A stretch of DNA of 64,000 bases from Chthonomonas sp035294505. GTDB lineage: Bacteria; Armatimonadota; Chthonomonadetes; Chthonomonadales; Chthonomonadaceae. Shown here piece by piece: positions 1 through 7,590 of the stretch; position 1 is the first letter of the stretch, and each line of letters starts with the position of its first letter. Made by a program: the position numbers and the translations under genes. The notes under the pieces were generated by a model. The model was not told the origin of the DNA. It worked only from the letters and a program-made list of their open reading frames with translations, and did not search any database. The stretch is from contig NZ_DATGKU010000174.1 of NCBI RefSeq assembly GCF_035294505.1, positions 73,610-137,609 on the forward strand, in the 5' to 3' direction.

Positions 1-651
1 AGGTGCGAGCCGGTCGGTGCGCTGTTTAAAGTAGGCCGCCATGCGCTCTGCAATTCGTAAAGCCTGCTCATTGCCGCAAAGCGTATAGGCATCCACAAGG
101 CCGGCCATGATCTTATGAATGGTGTAGTAGGGCGCCCAAACGGGTTTACCCGTCTCTAACCTGTCGAAAAACGAGGTAGGAAAGGCGGAAAGATACTCGC
201 CTCCTAGCGCTTTCTGGCATTTTGCCAACTCCGCCACCAGGTAGTCCACACGCCGTTTGAACGCCTTATCCCCTGTAGCTCTATAGAGCAAGGAACAGGC
301 AGAAAGGTAGTGTCCAACAAAGTGGCCCCGAAGCTCACAATCGGGCGCCTCCCAACCGCCTAATGGTCGGCCCGGATGCGGCAAGCCTGCATTAACACGA
401 AAGTTATAGAGCAGTCGGTCAGGATCAAGGGAAAGTAGGTAGTGCGCATCGGCCTCACGCGCCGTAAGAAACGGGCTTGGCAGCAGTCGAACGTCGCGCA
501 TATCGAACGGCTGAACGACTCCCGGCCAGAAGGAGTGCGGCAGCATCTTTGCACCGCTTGCTGCCGCTTCCCCTCCTAAGCCTACAATCGCGCACAAAAT
601 GCCGATGGCACCAAGCACTCTACCGGGAATGCGCCGTCTGCTCAACTTCAT
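1..651 (-). CDS. GH127 (DUF1680) beta-L-arabinofuranosidase-like protein, N-terminal 217 residues
   Basis: The gene reads leftward off the window, so only the first 217 codons are present. ATG at 651 follows GGAGAGGGG. The start encodes a hydrophobic export signal (about residues 8-30), then the GH127 opening: FDMRDVRLLPSPF, LDPDRLLYNF, LGGWEAPDCELRGH, VDYLVAELAKCQ and WAPYYTIHKIMAGLVDAY. These motifs are typical of the N-terminal part of the (alpha/alpha)6 domain of DUF1680 enzymes, which remove L-arabinofuranose from plant glycans. The catalytic cysteine/zinc cluster of GH127 lies in the missing C-terminal half, so activity cannot be judged. The start overlaps the end of the upstream GH2 gene by 32 bp, so the two are probably co-transcribed for hemicellulose or pectin side-chain removal. 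Confidence 0.88.
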   Translation of the reverse strand, partial: MKLSRRRIPGRVLGAIGILCAIVGLGGEAAASGAKMLPHSFWPGVVQPFDMRDVRLLPSPFLTAREADAHYLLSLDPDRLLYNFRVNAGLPHPGRPLGGWEAPDCELRGHFVGHYLSACSLLYRATGDKAFKRRVDYLVAELAKCQKALGGEYLSAFPTSFFDRLETGKPVWAPYYTIHKIMAGLVDAYTLCGNEQALRIAERMAAYFKQRTDRLAP

Positions 652-2920
652 TCCCCTCTCCAACAAACTCCACATCCACATACTGGCCTCCCGTCGTCTG
701 GTGGCAGTGCACCGCAAGTAGATTTGGTCCGGGATGCAGGGTTTTTAGAGCCTCCGGTCGTATCGGGACAACCTCATACTCCGTGAGAAAGCCAGGTTCT
801 TCAAACGCAAGGACGCCATTGATATAGACCTGCACATCCTCATCGTGATGCAGCAGCAATAGCGGATGTTTTAAGAGATCGGCCTTCAGGTCTACCGTAC
901 GCCGCAACCAGATGTCGTCCGTGTTCCATTCGGTATGGACGATAGCTCCCGGCGTGCCCTGCGTGCCGAACCCCGCCGCCCCCTCTTTCCATCCCGAATC
1001 GTCGAAGCCTGGCTTGAACCACCCCTCCCCGGGTCTCTGAGTAGTATATCTCCAAAGGATGGTCTTCGTCAGCACGGCCGGCTCGGGCAAAGGAGGTACA
1101 TTATCGAATCGGCCCTCGTTTACCTCTGTCATGATCTTCGGGTTCATCTTGATCTCGGCGCGGTCATAGGTCATGATCCCATTGCACTCCGTCTCCACAT
1201 CGCTTAACTGGGTATATACTGCCGCGCTCAGCCCGGGCTTTTCGTGCAGCTGCCACACCTTTTGCAGCAGTTGGGCGTAACGCAATGTGAGCATCTCGCG
1301 ATTTGGTAGCCCCTGATAGCCCCAAGATTTCTGCGACCACGTATGCCCTTTCACCGCAAAACCAAGCCCGCCAAACTCACCTAGCACAGCGGCGCGATTC
1401 GGCTCCGGCTTAGGACTCCCCGGCCCCGGATAGTTGTGCATGTCAATTACATCGCCGACCCCTTCATCCGTCCATCCACTTGCGTTATCCACCAGGCGGG
1501 AGGGGTCCAGCTCCTTTATCATCGAGACAATGCGCGCCGTATCAAACTGCCCCCATCCCTCATTAAACGGCACCCACATGATGATGCAAGGATGGTTCCA
1601 GTGTGTCTGGATCATCGCCTTGAGTTCATGTTCGAACTCTTGATCGCGCCGTGCCAAAATCTCCGGGTCTAAATTCGCCGGGCGGCTGGCGCTGGGCATG
1701 TCTTGCCACACCAAGATGCCAAGATGGTCGCAAAGAGAATACCAGACGTCCGGCTCAACCTTCACATGCTTGCGTAAAAGATTGAACCCAAGCCGCTTGA
1801 TCGTCTCCAAATCGTAGCGCATAGCAGCCTCACTCGGCGCCGTGTATAGCCCATCGGGCCAAAACCCTTGGTCTAACAGACCGATTTGAAAAATCGGCTT
1901 GTTATTCAGCAGGATGCGCGTAATGCCCTTTTCATCCGGCCCTATCGAGATTTTGCGCATTCCGAAGTAACTCTTCACCATGTCCACAGCGCCGCCAGCG
2001 TTGCGCAGCGTTACCGTTAGCCCGTAAAGAAACGGATCGTTGGGTGACCATAATTTTTCATTAGGAATGGAAAGCGTTAGCTCCGCATTTGGCGCTCCCG
2101 AACCTCGTGCCACCACACGATTCTGCTCCGTTGCCTGCGCTTCCACCTGGTAGCCTGTTATTGAGCCGTTAACGAATACCGTTAGATGTAGTTGAGAGTG
2201 GTCTATATCGGGGACGATCTTGAGATCGGATATATAGGTATGGGGTACCGGCTCAAGCCAAACGGTTTGCCAAATCCCTGTGGTCGGTGTATACATGATA
2301 CCGCCGGGATGTAGTGTCTGCTTGCCATGCGGTTGCAGTCCACCCTCTTCGCCGTCTGTCGGATCATAAACCGAAACCAGCAGGTCTTGCGAGCCGCTCG
2401 GCTTTAGCGCCTCGGTGATGTCGAAGGTAAACGGATCGTAGCCCCCTCTGTGCGTACCGACCTTTTTCCCATTTACCCATACGTTCGTCTCCCAATCTAC
2501 AGCCCCAAAATGCAGCAACACGCGCTTCCCATGCCAGCTCGGAGGCACATCGAAAGTGCGATGATACCACACGCGCTCATTTGGCGTGACCGATCGCATG
2601 ACTCCCGATAGCGCCGACTCCACAGGGAAAGGCACCAGAATGTGACCATCAGCCGCTCCCGACCAGGAAGCATCCTTCGGGATAATGGCATACTCCCAAA
2701 GCCCATTGAGATTCTGCCAAACGCTTCTCTCCATCTGCGGTCGTGGGTACTCTGGGTGATCGTTTGTTGGCGACACCGAGTCGGTCCACCGCGTTTTCAA
2801 AGGGCCTATGGCCGCGTGCCATTCCTCCCCTCTTACTTGACTCTGCATGAGTACTCCTCCTAAAAGAAAGGCTGTTAATGTGACTACGACGTTGGCAAAC
2901 CGGTAAAATCCACGATCCAT
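620..2920 (-). CDS. Secreted GH2 glycoside hydrolase (beta-galactosidase/glucuronidase superfamily)
   Basis: A 766-residue exported enzyme. Residues 1-31 form a signal peptide. Then follow a sugar-binding jelly-roll (about 60-225), an immunoglobulin-like domain (about 228-325) and a TIM barrel (about 330-620). The acid/base glutamate is E454 in PFNEGWGQ and the nucleophile is E515 in AVLGEFGG, which are the two diagnostic GH2 positions. A C-terminal region (about 640-755) containing WFKPGFDDSGW and WLRRTVDL looks like a second galactose-binding-type beta-sandwich. The substrate (galactoside, glucuronide, mannoside) cannot be told from sequence alone. ATG at 2920 is preceded by CGGAG. It overlaps the downstream GH127 gene by 32 bp, suggesting a polysaccharide-degradation operon. 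Confidence 0.92.
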   Translation of the reverse strand: MDRGFYRFANVVVTLTAFLLGGVLMQSQVRGEEWHAAIGPLKTRWTDSVSPTNDHPEYPRPQMERSVWQNLNGLWEYAIIPKDASWSGAADGHILVPFPVESALSGVMRSVTPNERVWYHRTFDVPPSWHGKRVLLHFGAVDWETNVWVNGKKVGTHRGGYDPFTFDITEALKPSGSQDLLVSVYDPTDGEEGGLQPHGKQTLHPGGIMYTPTTGIWQTVWLEPVPHTYISDLKIVPDIDHSQLHLTVFVNGSITGYQVEAQATEQNRVVARGSGAPNAELTLSIPNEKLWSPNDPFLYGLTVTLRNAGGAVDMVKSYFGMRKISIGPDEKGITRILLNNKPIFQIGLLDQGFWPDGLYTAPSEAAMRYDLETIKRLGFNLLRKHVKVEPDVWYSLCDHLGILVWQDMPSASRPANLDPEILARRDQEFEHELKAMIQTHWNHPCIIMWVPFNEGWGQFDTARIVSMIKELDPSRLVDNASGWTDEGVGDVIDMHNYPGPGSPKPEPNRAAVLGEFGGLGFAVKGHTWSQKSWGYQGLPNREMLTLRYAQLLQKVWQLHEKPGLSAAVYTQLSDVETECNGIMTYDRAEIKMNPKIMTEVNEGRFDNVPPLPEPAVLTKTILWRYTTQRPGEGWFKPGFDDSGWKEGAAGFGTQGTPGAIVHTEWNTDDIWLRRTVDLKADLLKHPLLLLHHDEDVQVYINGVLAFEEPGFLTEYEVVPIRPEALKTLHPGPNLLAVHCHQTTGGQYVDVEFVGEGNEVEQTAHSR

Positions 2921-2980
2921 CTCAGCGACTCCGTGATAAAGTTTGTGGGCGACCTCGCCCTATGCAAGCGGTTGTTTGAT

Positions 2981-3030
2981 AGAGAATACCCGAAAATATT
3001 CTCTTATGCGCAACCTTTCTACTGGTTGCG
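2981..3030. promoter_or_regulatory. Two adjacent inverted repeats in the GH2 / metallopeptidase intergenic region
   Basis: AGAGAATA (2981-2988) pairs with TATTCTCT (2997-3004) across an 8-nt loop. CGCAACC (3009-3015) pairs with GGTTGCG (3024-3030) across another 8-nt loop. The pair lies 60-110 bp upstream of the GH2 start on the minus strand and about 165 bp upstream of the plus-strand gene. It could be a tandem operator or an RNA element. I see nothing else in 2921-3194. Confidence 0.45.
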
Positions 3031-3194
3031 AACAAAAATTAGCCGTTGGCTGCCCATTTTCCTTCCCCCTATCCATCCTCCGTCTGCCCTTAAGCTGAGT
3101 GCCTCCATAACCGAAAATAGACACACCCTTCATTGCAGACAGTGCTATTTGCTGGGTAAGTACGCTCACTTCGATGACGTTGAAGGATACGACT

Positions 3195-3836
3195 ATGACA
3201 TCACAAAACCGAACAATGCGATTCTATATCGGAACTCTTTTTATTGCCACCATGTTGGCCGGCCTAACACGCACCAAACCGGTCTCGGCCGAACTCCGCT
3301 TCTACGATGATGCTCCCCATGCCGGTGAATGGCAGGCCTTCTACAACCAACTGCCTGCCGTTTGGAAAACCGACAAGATCATCATCGTGCAAGAGGTCTC
3401 GCATCAGCAGCTCGTGCAGATTTTCAAAGAGGCCTATGGCAAAGTGCCTGCCAACGCCGACGGCATAGATGGCTGCTATCAGTTTGGAGGCGAGCGGATA
3501 GATGCCGACGCAACTATCAGCCTCTTGAATACACTCCACGGAGACGCCGCCATCGAGGTCTTCGCCCACGAATACGGGCACTTCGTGTGGGACCAGCTTC
3601 TGAATCATGCCCAACGTGAGGCTTACCGCCAACTTTGGCAGCAACAAAAAGCCCAACACCATCTCATAACCGGCTATGCAGCAACCTCACCAGAGGAGGG
3701 GTTTGCAGAGACCTTCGCCTACTTCTTTTGTAATCGTAAGGAGCTTGATGCCAAAGCTCGCTCCTCGGAAATCTTTCTGTCCGATCTGCTAGACACGTCC
3801 GCTGCTCAGAGACAAGTGGCACAATCCAATCCTTGA
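3195..3836 (+). CDS. Secreted gluzincin-like zinc metallopeptidase domain protein
   Basis: A 213-residue protein with an N-terminal hydrophobic segment (about residues 9-30) consistent with export. It contains HEYGH within EVFAHEYGHFVW, an HExxH zinc-binding and catalytic motif. About 45 residues later EEGFAETFAYFF supplies a candidate third zinc-ligand glutamate, the gluzincin arrangement. No specific family is recognised. It may be a small peptidase or an anthrax-toxin-lethal-factor-like fold. ATG at 3195 is preferred over an in-frame start 21 bp upstream because GAAGGA lies 7 nt before it. A terminator-like hairpin follows 40 bp after the stop, so it is probably monocistronic. Confidence 0.7.
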   Translation: MTSQNRTMRFYIGTLFIATMLAGLTRTKPVSAELRFYDDAPHAGEWQAFYNQLPAVWKTDKIIIVQEVSHQQLVQIFKEAYGKVPANADGIDGCYQFGGERIDADATISLLNTLHGDAAIEVFAHEYGHFVWDQLLNHAQREAYRQLWQQQKAQHHLITGYAATSPEEGFAETFAYFFCNRKELDAKARSSEIFLSDLLDTSAAQRQVAQSNP

Positions 3837-3876
3837 CTCCTAGCTGAGAAAACGACATAATAAAAGTTAACTTAAG

Positions 3877-3900
3877 GCCGGTACTCTTCTTTGTACCGGC
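3877..3900 (+). terminator. Hairpin with short T-rich tail
   Basis: GCCGGTAC (3877-3884) and GTACCGGC (3893-3900) form a perfect 8-bp stem with an 8-nt pyrimidine loop, followed by ATTCTTT. It lies between the metallopeptidase stop (3836) and the next start (3942). It fits a rho-independent terminator, although the U tract is interrupted. Confidence 0.6.
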
Positions 3901-3941
3901 ATTCTTTGCAATCTTCACGTTCTAAAAAAGGAGAAAGATTC

Positions 3942-4988
3942 GTGCGAAACGTTGCGCGCTTTGTTGCCTTCTGCGCGGTGGCTTTGACGCCCACCTTTGC
4001 AGCCGCGCAAGTCTGGAGCCCTGATGCCAAACAGCTGATTATCGAGGGTACGCCCCCCTTACGCATTGACTTTACTTCAGCCTCTGCTGCCGTTGCGCCT
4101 ACCCCCACCCCTTTGTTGCCCAATAACGCGACTGGCTCTCTCTTTGCCTTCTCTCCAGATGGCAAAACGCTCGCCTATCGTAATGGTAGTGGCGATCTGG
4201 TGCTCATGGATATACCTACCGGCAAAACTATCCCCATTGAAAGCCATCTCGAGGCTCCTGTAAGTTGGGCACCGGATTCTAAAACGCTTGCAGCGGTCTG
4301 CCGCAACGATGCCGGCCAACTCATTCTGCATATAGACTACCGAGAGGGGGGTTATCGCATAAAGCCTATCACACTTCCTTTCCATCATTTGGCCGGCACC
4401 TGCCCGCCCGTACAATGGGTGCCAGAAACCGATAACGTCCTCCTTGTAGGCGGAGACGGCACGAAGCGAGACCTCTGGCTCGTAGATGCAGGCATTCCAA
4501 CACAACTAACACAAACCGGCGATGTGCTCGGTTTCGTGGTCTCGCCAGACGGTAGTCGCGTAGTTTGGATACGCCGTAGCCCAAACACCCACTATATTCT
4601 CTTCTCGCTCTACGAACTTATCATCAACGCACGCAGTCTGCGCAAACTCGATTTTCCCAATCGCCTTCCCCAAGTCAATCCCAATCCGCACGACGCCGTG
4701 GATGCCGTGATACAGGCTGTGCTCTCTACCGACCTAACCCACATCGCCTTTGTCACCGTTCAACACAAATCGCCTGCCACAGTAACAGTTTGGCTCACAG
4801 ATATCAAAGGGAGCATGGTTCAGAAGGTCACCACGCTTACTTCCCCTCCAACAACCCTGCCCTCCTTCTCACCAGATGGGCATCTGCTTGCTGTTCTTGG
4901 AAGACAGAAGCAAACTCCCGTGCTCGTTCTCTTCGACCTGCAAGCCAACCTCGGTCGAACGATAGTGCTGAACCCACTAGGACAGTAG
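3942..4988 (+). CDS. Secreted PD40/TolB-type beta-propeller protein
   Basis: A 348-residue protein with a signal peptide ending near TFAAAQ. Repeated blade motifs are FSPDGKTLAYR, WAPDSKTLAAV, VSPDGSRVVWI and FSPDGHLLAVL, which are the WD40-like PD40 repeats of TolB-type propellers. No catalytic residues are visible. Such proteins act as periplasmic or surface scaffolds or binding proteins. GTG at 3942 is chosen because AAAGGAG (3927-3933) stands 8 nt upstream. A longer TTG-initiated frame would begin inside the preceding terminator hairpin. The stop is 6 bp before coaX, so they are likely co-transcribed. Confidence 0.8.
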   Translation: MRNVARFVAFCAVALTPTFAAAQVWSPDAKQLIIEGTPPLRIDFTSASAAVAPTPTPLLPNNATGSLFAFSPDGKTLAYRNGSGDLVLMDIPTGKTIPIESHLEAPVSWAPDSKTLAAVCRNDAGQLILHIDYREGGYRIKPITLPFHHLAGTCPPVQWVPETDNVLLVGGDGTKRDLWLVDAGIPTQLTQTGDVLGFVVSPDGSRVVWIRRSPNTHYILFSLYELIINARSLRKLDFPNRLPQVNPNPHDAVDAVIQAVLSTDLTHIAFVTVQHKSPATVTVWLTDIKGSMVQKVTTLTSPPTTLPSFSPDGHLLAVLGRQKQTPVLVLFDLQANLGRTIVLNPLGQ

Positions 4989-4994
4989 ACCACC

Positions 4995-5780
4995 ATGTTG
5001 CTCGCGCTCGATGTCGGAAACACCAATATCGTCTTCGGGGTCTATCCCAATCATCGAGACCCAATCATCGGTCCTTGGCGGCTTCATACCGATCGCGATC
5101 GCACCGCCGACGAGCATTTTGTGCTTATCAAAGCGCTGCTCGAACACAATGGGCTTCATCTTAGCGATATCCATCATGTGGCTCTATCAAGCGTCGTTCC
5201 CACAATGAATGACACTTTGGTGGAACTGGCACAACGTTATTTCGGCGTACAGCCCTTCATCGTTACATCTCATGTTCAACTCGGTATCACCATCCACTAC
5301 TCACCACCCTCCGATGTGGGAGCCGACCGCCTTTGCAATGCGGTGGGCGCTTTCGCCCGCTATGGCGGCCCTGCCATCGTAGTGGACTTTGGAACGGCCA
5401 CCACTTTCGATGCCATCGCTCCTAATGGCGACTATTTAGGCGGGGCGATCCTGCCCGGCATCGGCATCTCGATGGATGCGCTCTTCCGCCAAGCCTCTCG
5501 CCTTTTCCGGGTGGAATTTGCCGCTCCTCCAAAAGCTGTCGGAACCAACACCGTCCACGCCATTCAAAGTGGTCTCGTCTTCGGTTATGCCGGCCAAACC
5601 GATGCCATGGTAGAGAGAATACGCAGTGAAATCGGGCAGAACGCCCGCGTCATTGCAACAGGAGGTTTGGCAGAACTGATCCACAGCGCAAGTCGAACGA
5701 TTGAGATCGTTGACCAGCTCGTTACCCTGGACGGTCTCCGCATCTTGTTTGAGCGAAACCACTCAGACGACTCGAAATAG
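4995..5780 (+). CDS. coaX: Type III pantothenate kinase
   Basis: A 261-residue cytoplasmic enzyme that phosphorylates pantothenate, the first step of coenzyme A synthesis. The ASKHA-fold signatures are LALDVGNTNIVFG at the N terminus (phosphate-binding), GADRLCNAVGAF (catalytic aspartate), VVDFGTATTFDAI and GGAILPGIGISMDAL. Length matches the family (about 255-265). It starts 6 bp after the propeller gene and has no strong Shine-Dalgarno, so it probably relies on translational coupling. Confidence 0.96.
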   Translation: MLLALDVGNTNIVFGVYPNHRDPIIGPWRLHTDRDRTADEHFVLIKALLEHNGLHLSDIHHVALSSVVPTMNDTLVELAQRYFGVQPFIVTSHVQLGITIHYSPPSDVGADRLCNAVGAFARYGGPAIVVDFGTATTFDAIAPNGDYLGGAILPGIGISMDALFRQASRLFRVEFAAPPKAVGTNTVHAIQSGLVFGYAGQTDAMVERIRSEIGQNARVIATGGLAELIHSASRTIEIVDQLVTLDGLRILFERNHSDDSK

Positions 5781-5825
5781 GCTCACCCTATTTGGAACCG
5801 GTGGGGTAGAATATTTGTTGTTATA

Positions 5826-5841
5826 AGTAAAGCGCTTTACT
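5826..5841. promoter_or_regulatory. LacI-family-type operator upstream of GH44
   Basis: AGTAAAGCGCTTTACT is a perfect 16-bp palindrome, 53 bp before the GH44 start. The AAAGCGCTTT core with a central CG is the classical half-site pattern of LacI/GalR regulators, so the endoglucanase is probably repressed until an inducing sugar is present. The cognate regulator is not identifiable within the window. Confidence 0.7.
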
Positions 5842-5894
5842 TTTCCTATCGCGCGCGTCTCGAAACCCTTCAAACAAACCCTCTGGAGGTAACA

Positions 5895-7565
5895 ATGCAA
5901 TCACGAAAACGTTCTTCTGCCCGAAACGCCCAGCTTTCACGGCGAACACTGCTTACCGGTGCTATAGGCGGGTTTTTAACGCCTCTCGCGCTTCAGATTC
6001 GTTCTCGCTCCCAAGGCCCGGCTCTTCATGTCAATGTACTGCTTCAGCGTCACCCCATCAACCCACACATCTATGGCATTAACGAATATGGTATTGATCC
6101 TAGTTTGGCTAAAGAGATCAGACTGCCGGCTACGCGATGGGGTGGCGACGGCACCACACGTTATAACTGGAAAGTAGACGCCTCCAATGCTGGTGGAGAC
6201 TGGTTCTTCATGGCCGGAGATGGCAAGGATAATCCTGTACCAGGCCAATCCTCCGACGAATACGTACAAAACGCTCTCGCAGTAGGAGCTAGCCCCATCA
6301 TCACCATCCCTATCATCCAGTATATCAATAAGGTCTCACAGTGGGACTGCTCCTTCCCCGTCTCCATCTTTGGTCCGCAACAGGCGGTCAACCCCTATGT
6401 TCATCCTATCGTCAACGGCAAACAGACCGATGCCGGTAACGGCGTTCGCCCCGATGGAAGCCTCATTACTTTAACCACCGACCAAATCCTGCGCATTCAC
6501 ATTGTAAACACGCCCGACTTCCAAAAAACGTGGATACGGCACCTAGTCCAAAAGTTCGGTACGGCAGCCCATGGCGGAGTGCCGATCTACCAAATGGACA
6601 ACGAGCCGTTCGGTTGGTCGAATACCCATCGCGATGTCCATCCTAACCAGCCCACCTATACCGAGATCGTGGAAAGGACGATCCCCTTCGCGAAAGCCGT
6701 GAAAGAGGTGGACCCAACGGCCAAAGTTCTTGGCCCCGGTGATTTCGGTTTTGCAGCCTATCGCGGATCGCCGGAGAAGAACCCGGGCCACCTTTGGAAC
6801 GTCCAGTACTATCTGCAGGCGCTGCATCAAGCCTCGGAACAAGCCGGTGTCCGTCTGCTAGACTACCTCGATGAGCACTACTATCCCACCAAAGATGACG
6901 GACTTCCCGATAACGACAACGACCCCGCCGTACAAGCGTGGCGTCTGCGGGCCACACGCTCTCTTTGGGACCCCACCTACGTCGAGAAAGACTGGATAGG
7001 AAAGTACTTCGGCCCTATCGCGCTTATTCCCTCTATGAAAAAGTGGGTAAGCCAGTTCTTCCCCGGATGCAAAATCTCCATCACCGAATATAATTTCGGC
7101 GCCCTGAACACCCTTAACGGAGCGCTAGCGCAAGCGGATGTGCTGGGTATCTTCGGGCGGGAAGGACTAGACCTTGCCACACTGTGGGGTTCCCCCAAAG
7201 CGACCGATCCCGGCGCCTATGCCTTTCGTATCTACCGCAACTACGACGGAAAGGGTAGCGCTTATGGAGACATATGGGTTCAGTCTGTCAGCGCGAACCA
7301 AGATCAGCTTGCTATCTATGGGGCTCAGCGCTTGAAGGATCATGCCTTAACGCTGGTAATCATCAACAAAACCGACAGCGACCTCACCAGTCAACTTCAT
7401 CTCACCGGTTTCTACCCGAAGAGCACAGCAGAGGTCTATCGCTACAGCGGAGCCAATCTGCAGGCCATTGAGCGCCAACCAAATCTAACCGTCTCCAACA
7501 CGGGCTTCCAGGCCACCTATCCCGCCAACTCCATCACGCTTATCGTGCTCCACCCTAACATGTAG
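5895..7565 (+). CDS. GH44 endo-beta-1,4-glucanase / xyloglucanase, Tat-exported
   Basis: A 556-residue protein with a twin-arginine signal (SRRTLLTGAIGG, about residues 15-26). The GH44 opening HPINPHIYGINEYG, RLPATRWGGDGTTRYNW and DASNAGGDWFF is characteristic. The acid/base glutamate is E237 in IYQMDNEPFGW and the nucleophile is E398 in KISITEYNFG. A small beta-sandwich occupies the last 90 residues. GH44 enzymes cut cellulose, xyloglucan or mixed-linkage glucan. There is no carbohydrate-binding module or dockerin. The Tat signal implies export of a folded enzyme. ATG at 5895 follows CTGGAGGT. Its stop codon lies inside a 29-bp palindrome shared with the convergent gene. Confidence 0.93.
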   Translation: MQSRKRSSARNAQLSRRTLLTGAIGGFLTPLALQIRSRSQGPALHVNVLLQRHPINPHIYGINEYGIDPSLAKEIRLPATRWGGDGTTRYNWKVDASNAGGDWFFMAGDGKDNPVPGQSSDEYVQNALAVGASPIITIPIIQYINKVSQWDCSFPVSIFGPQQAVNPYVHPIVNGKQTDAGNGVRPDGSLITLTTDQILRIHIVNTPDFQKTWIRHLVQKFGTAAHGGVPIYQMDNEPFGWSNTHRDVHPNQPTYTEIVERTIPFAKAVKEVDPTAKVLGPGDFGFAAYRGSPEKNPGHLWNVQYYLQALHQASEQAGVRLLDYLDEHYYPTKDDGLPDNDNDPAVQAWRLRATRSLWDPTYVEKDWIGKYFGPIALIPSMKKWVSQFFPGCKISITEYNFGALNTLNGALAQADVLGIFGREGLDLATLWGSPKATDPGAYAFRIYRNYDGKGSAYGDIWVQSVSANQDQLAIYGAQRLKDHALTLVIINKTDSDLTSQLHLTGFYPKSTAEVYRYSGANLQAIERQPNLTVSNTGFQATYPANSITLIVLHPNM

Positions 7566-7590
7566 GGGCGGGTTTGAAACCTGCTCCTAC
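7562..7590. repeat. REP-like palindrome, copy 1
   Basis: GTAGGGGCGGGTTT, a central G, then AAACCTGCTCCTAC. It is a 14-bp inverted repeat with two G-T wobbles. It spans the stop codons of both convergent genes. A nearly identical perfect copy lies at 31569-31597. It may act as a bidirectional terminator. Confidence 0.8.

Noticed and set aside
2933..3310. 125-codon plus-strand frame in the GH2/metallopeptidase intergenic region
   Set aside because: It covers the inverted repeats, overlaps the better-supported gene at 3195 in another frame and has no Shine-Dalgarno or motif.
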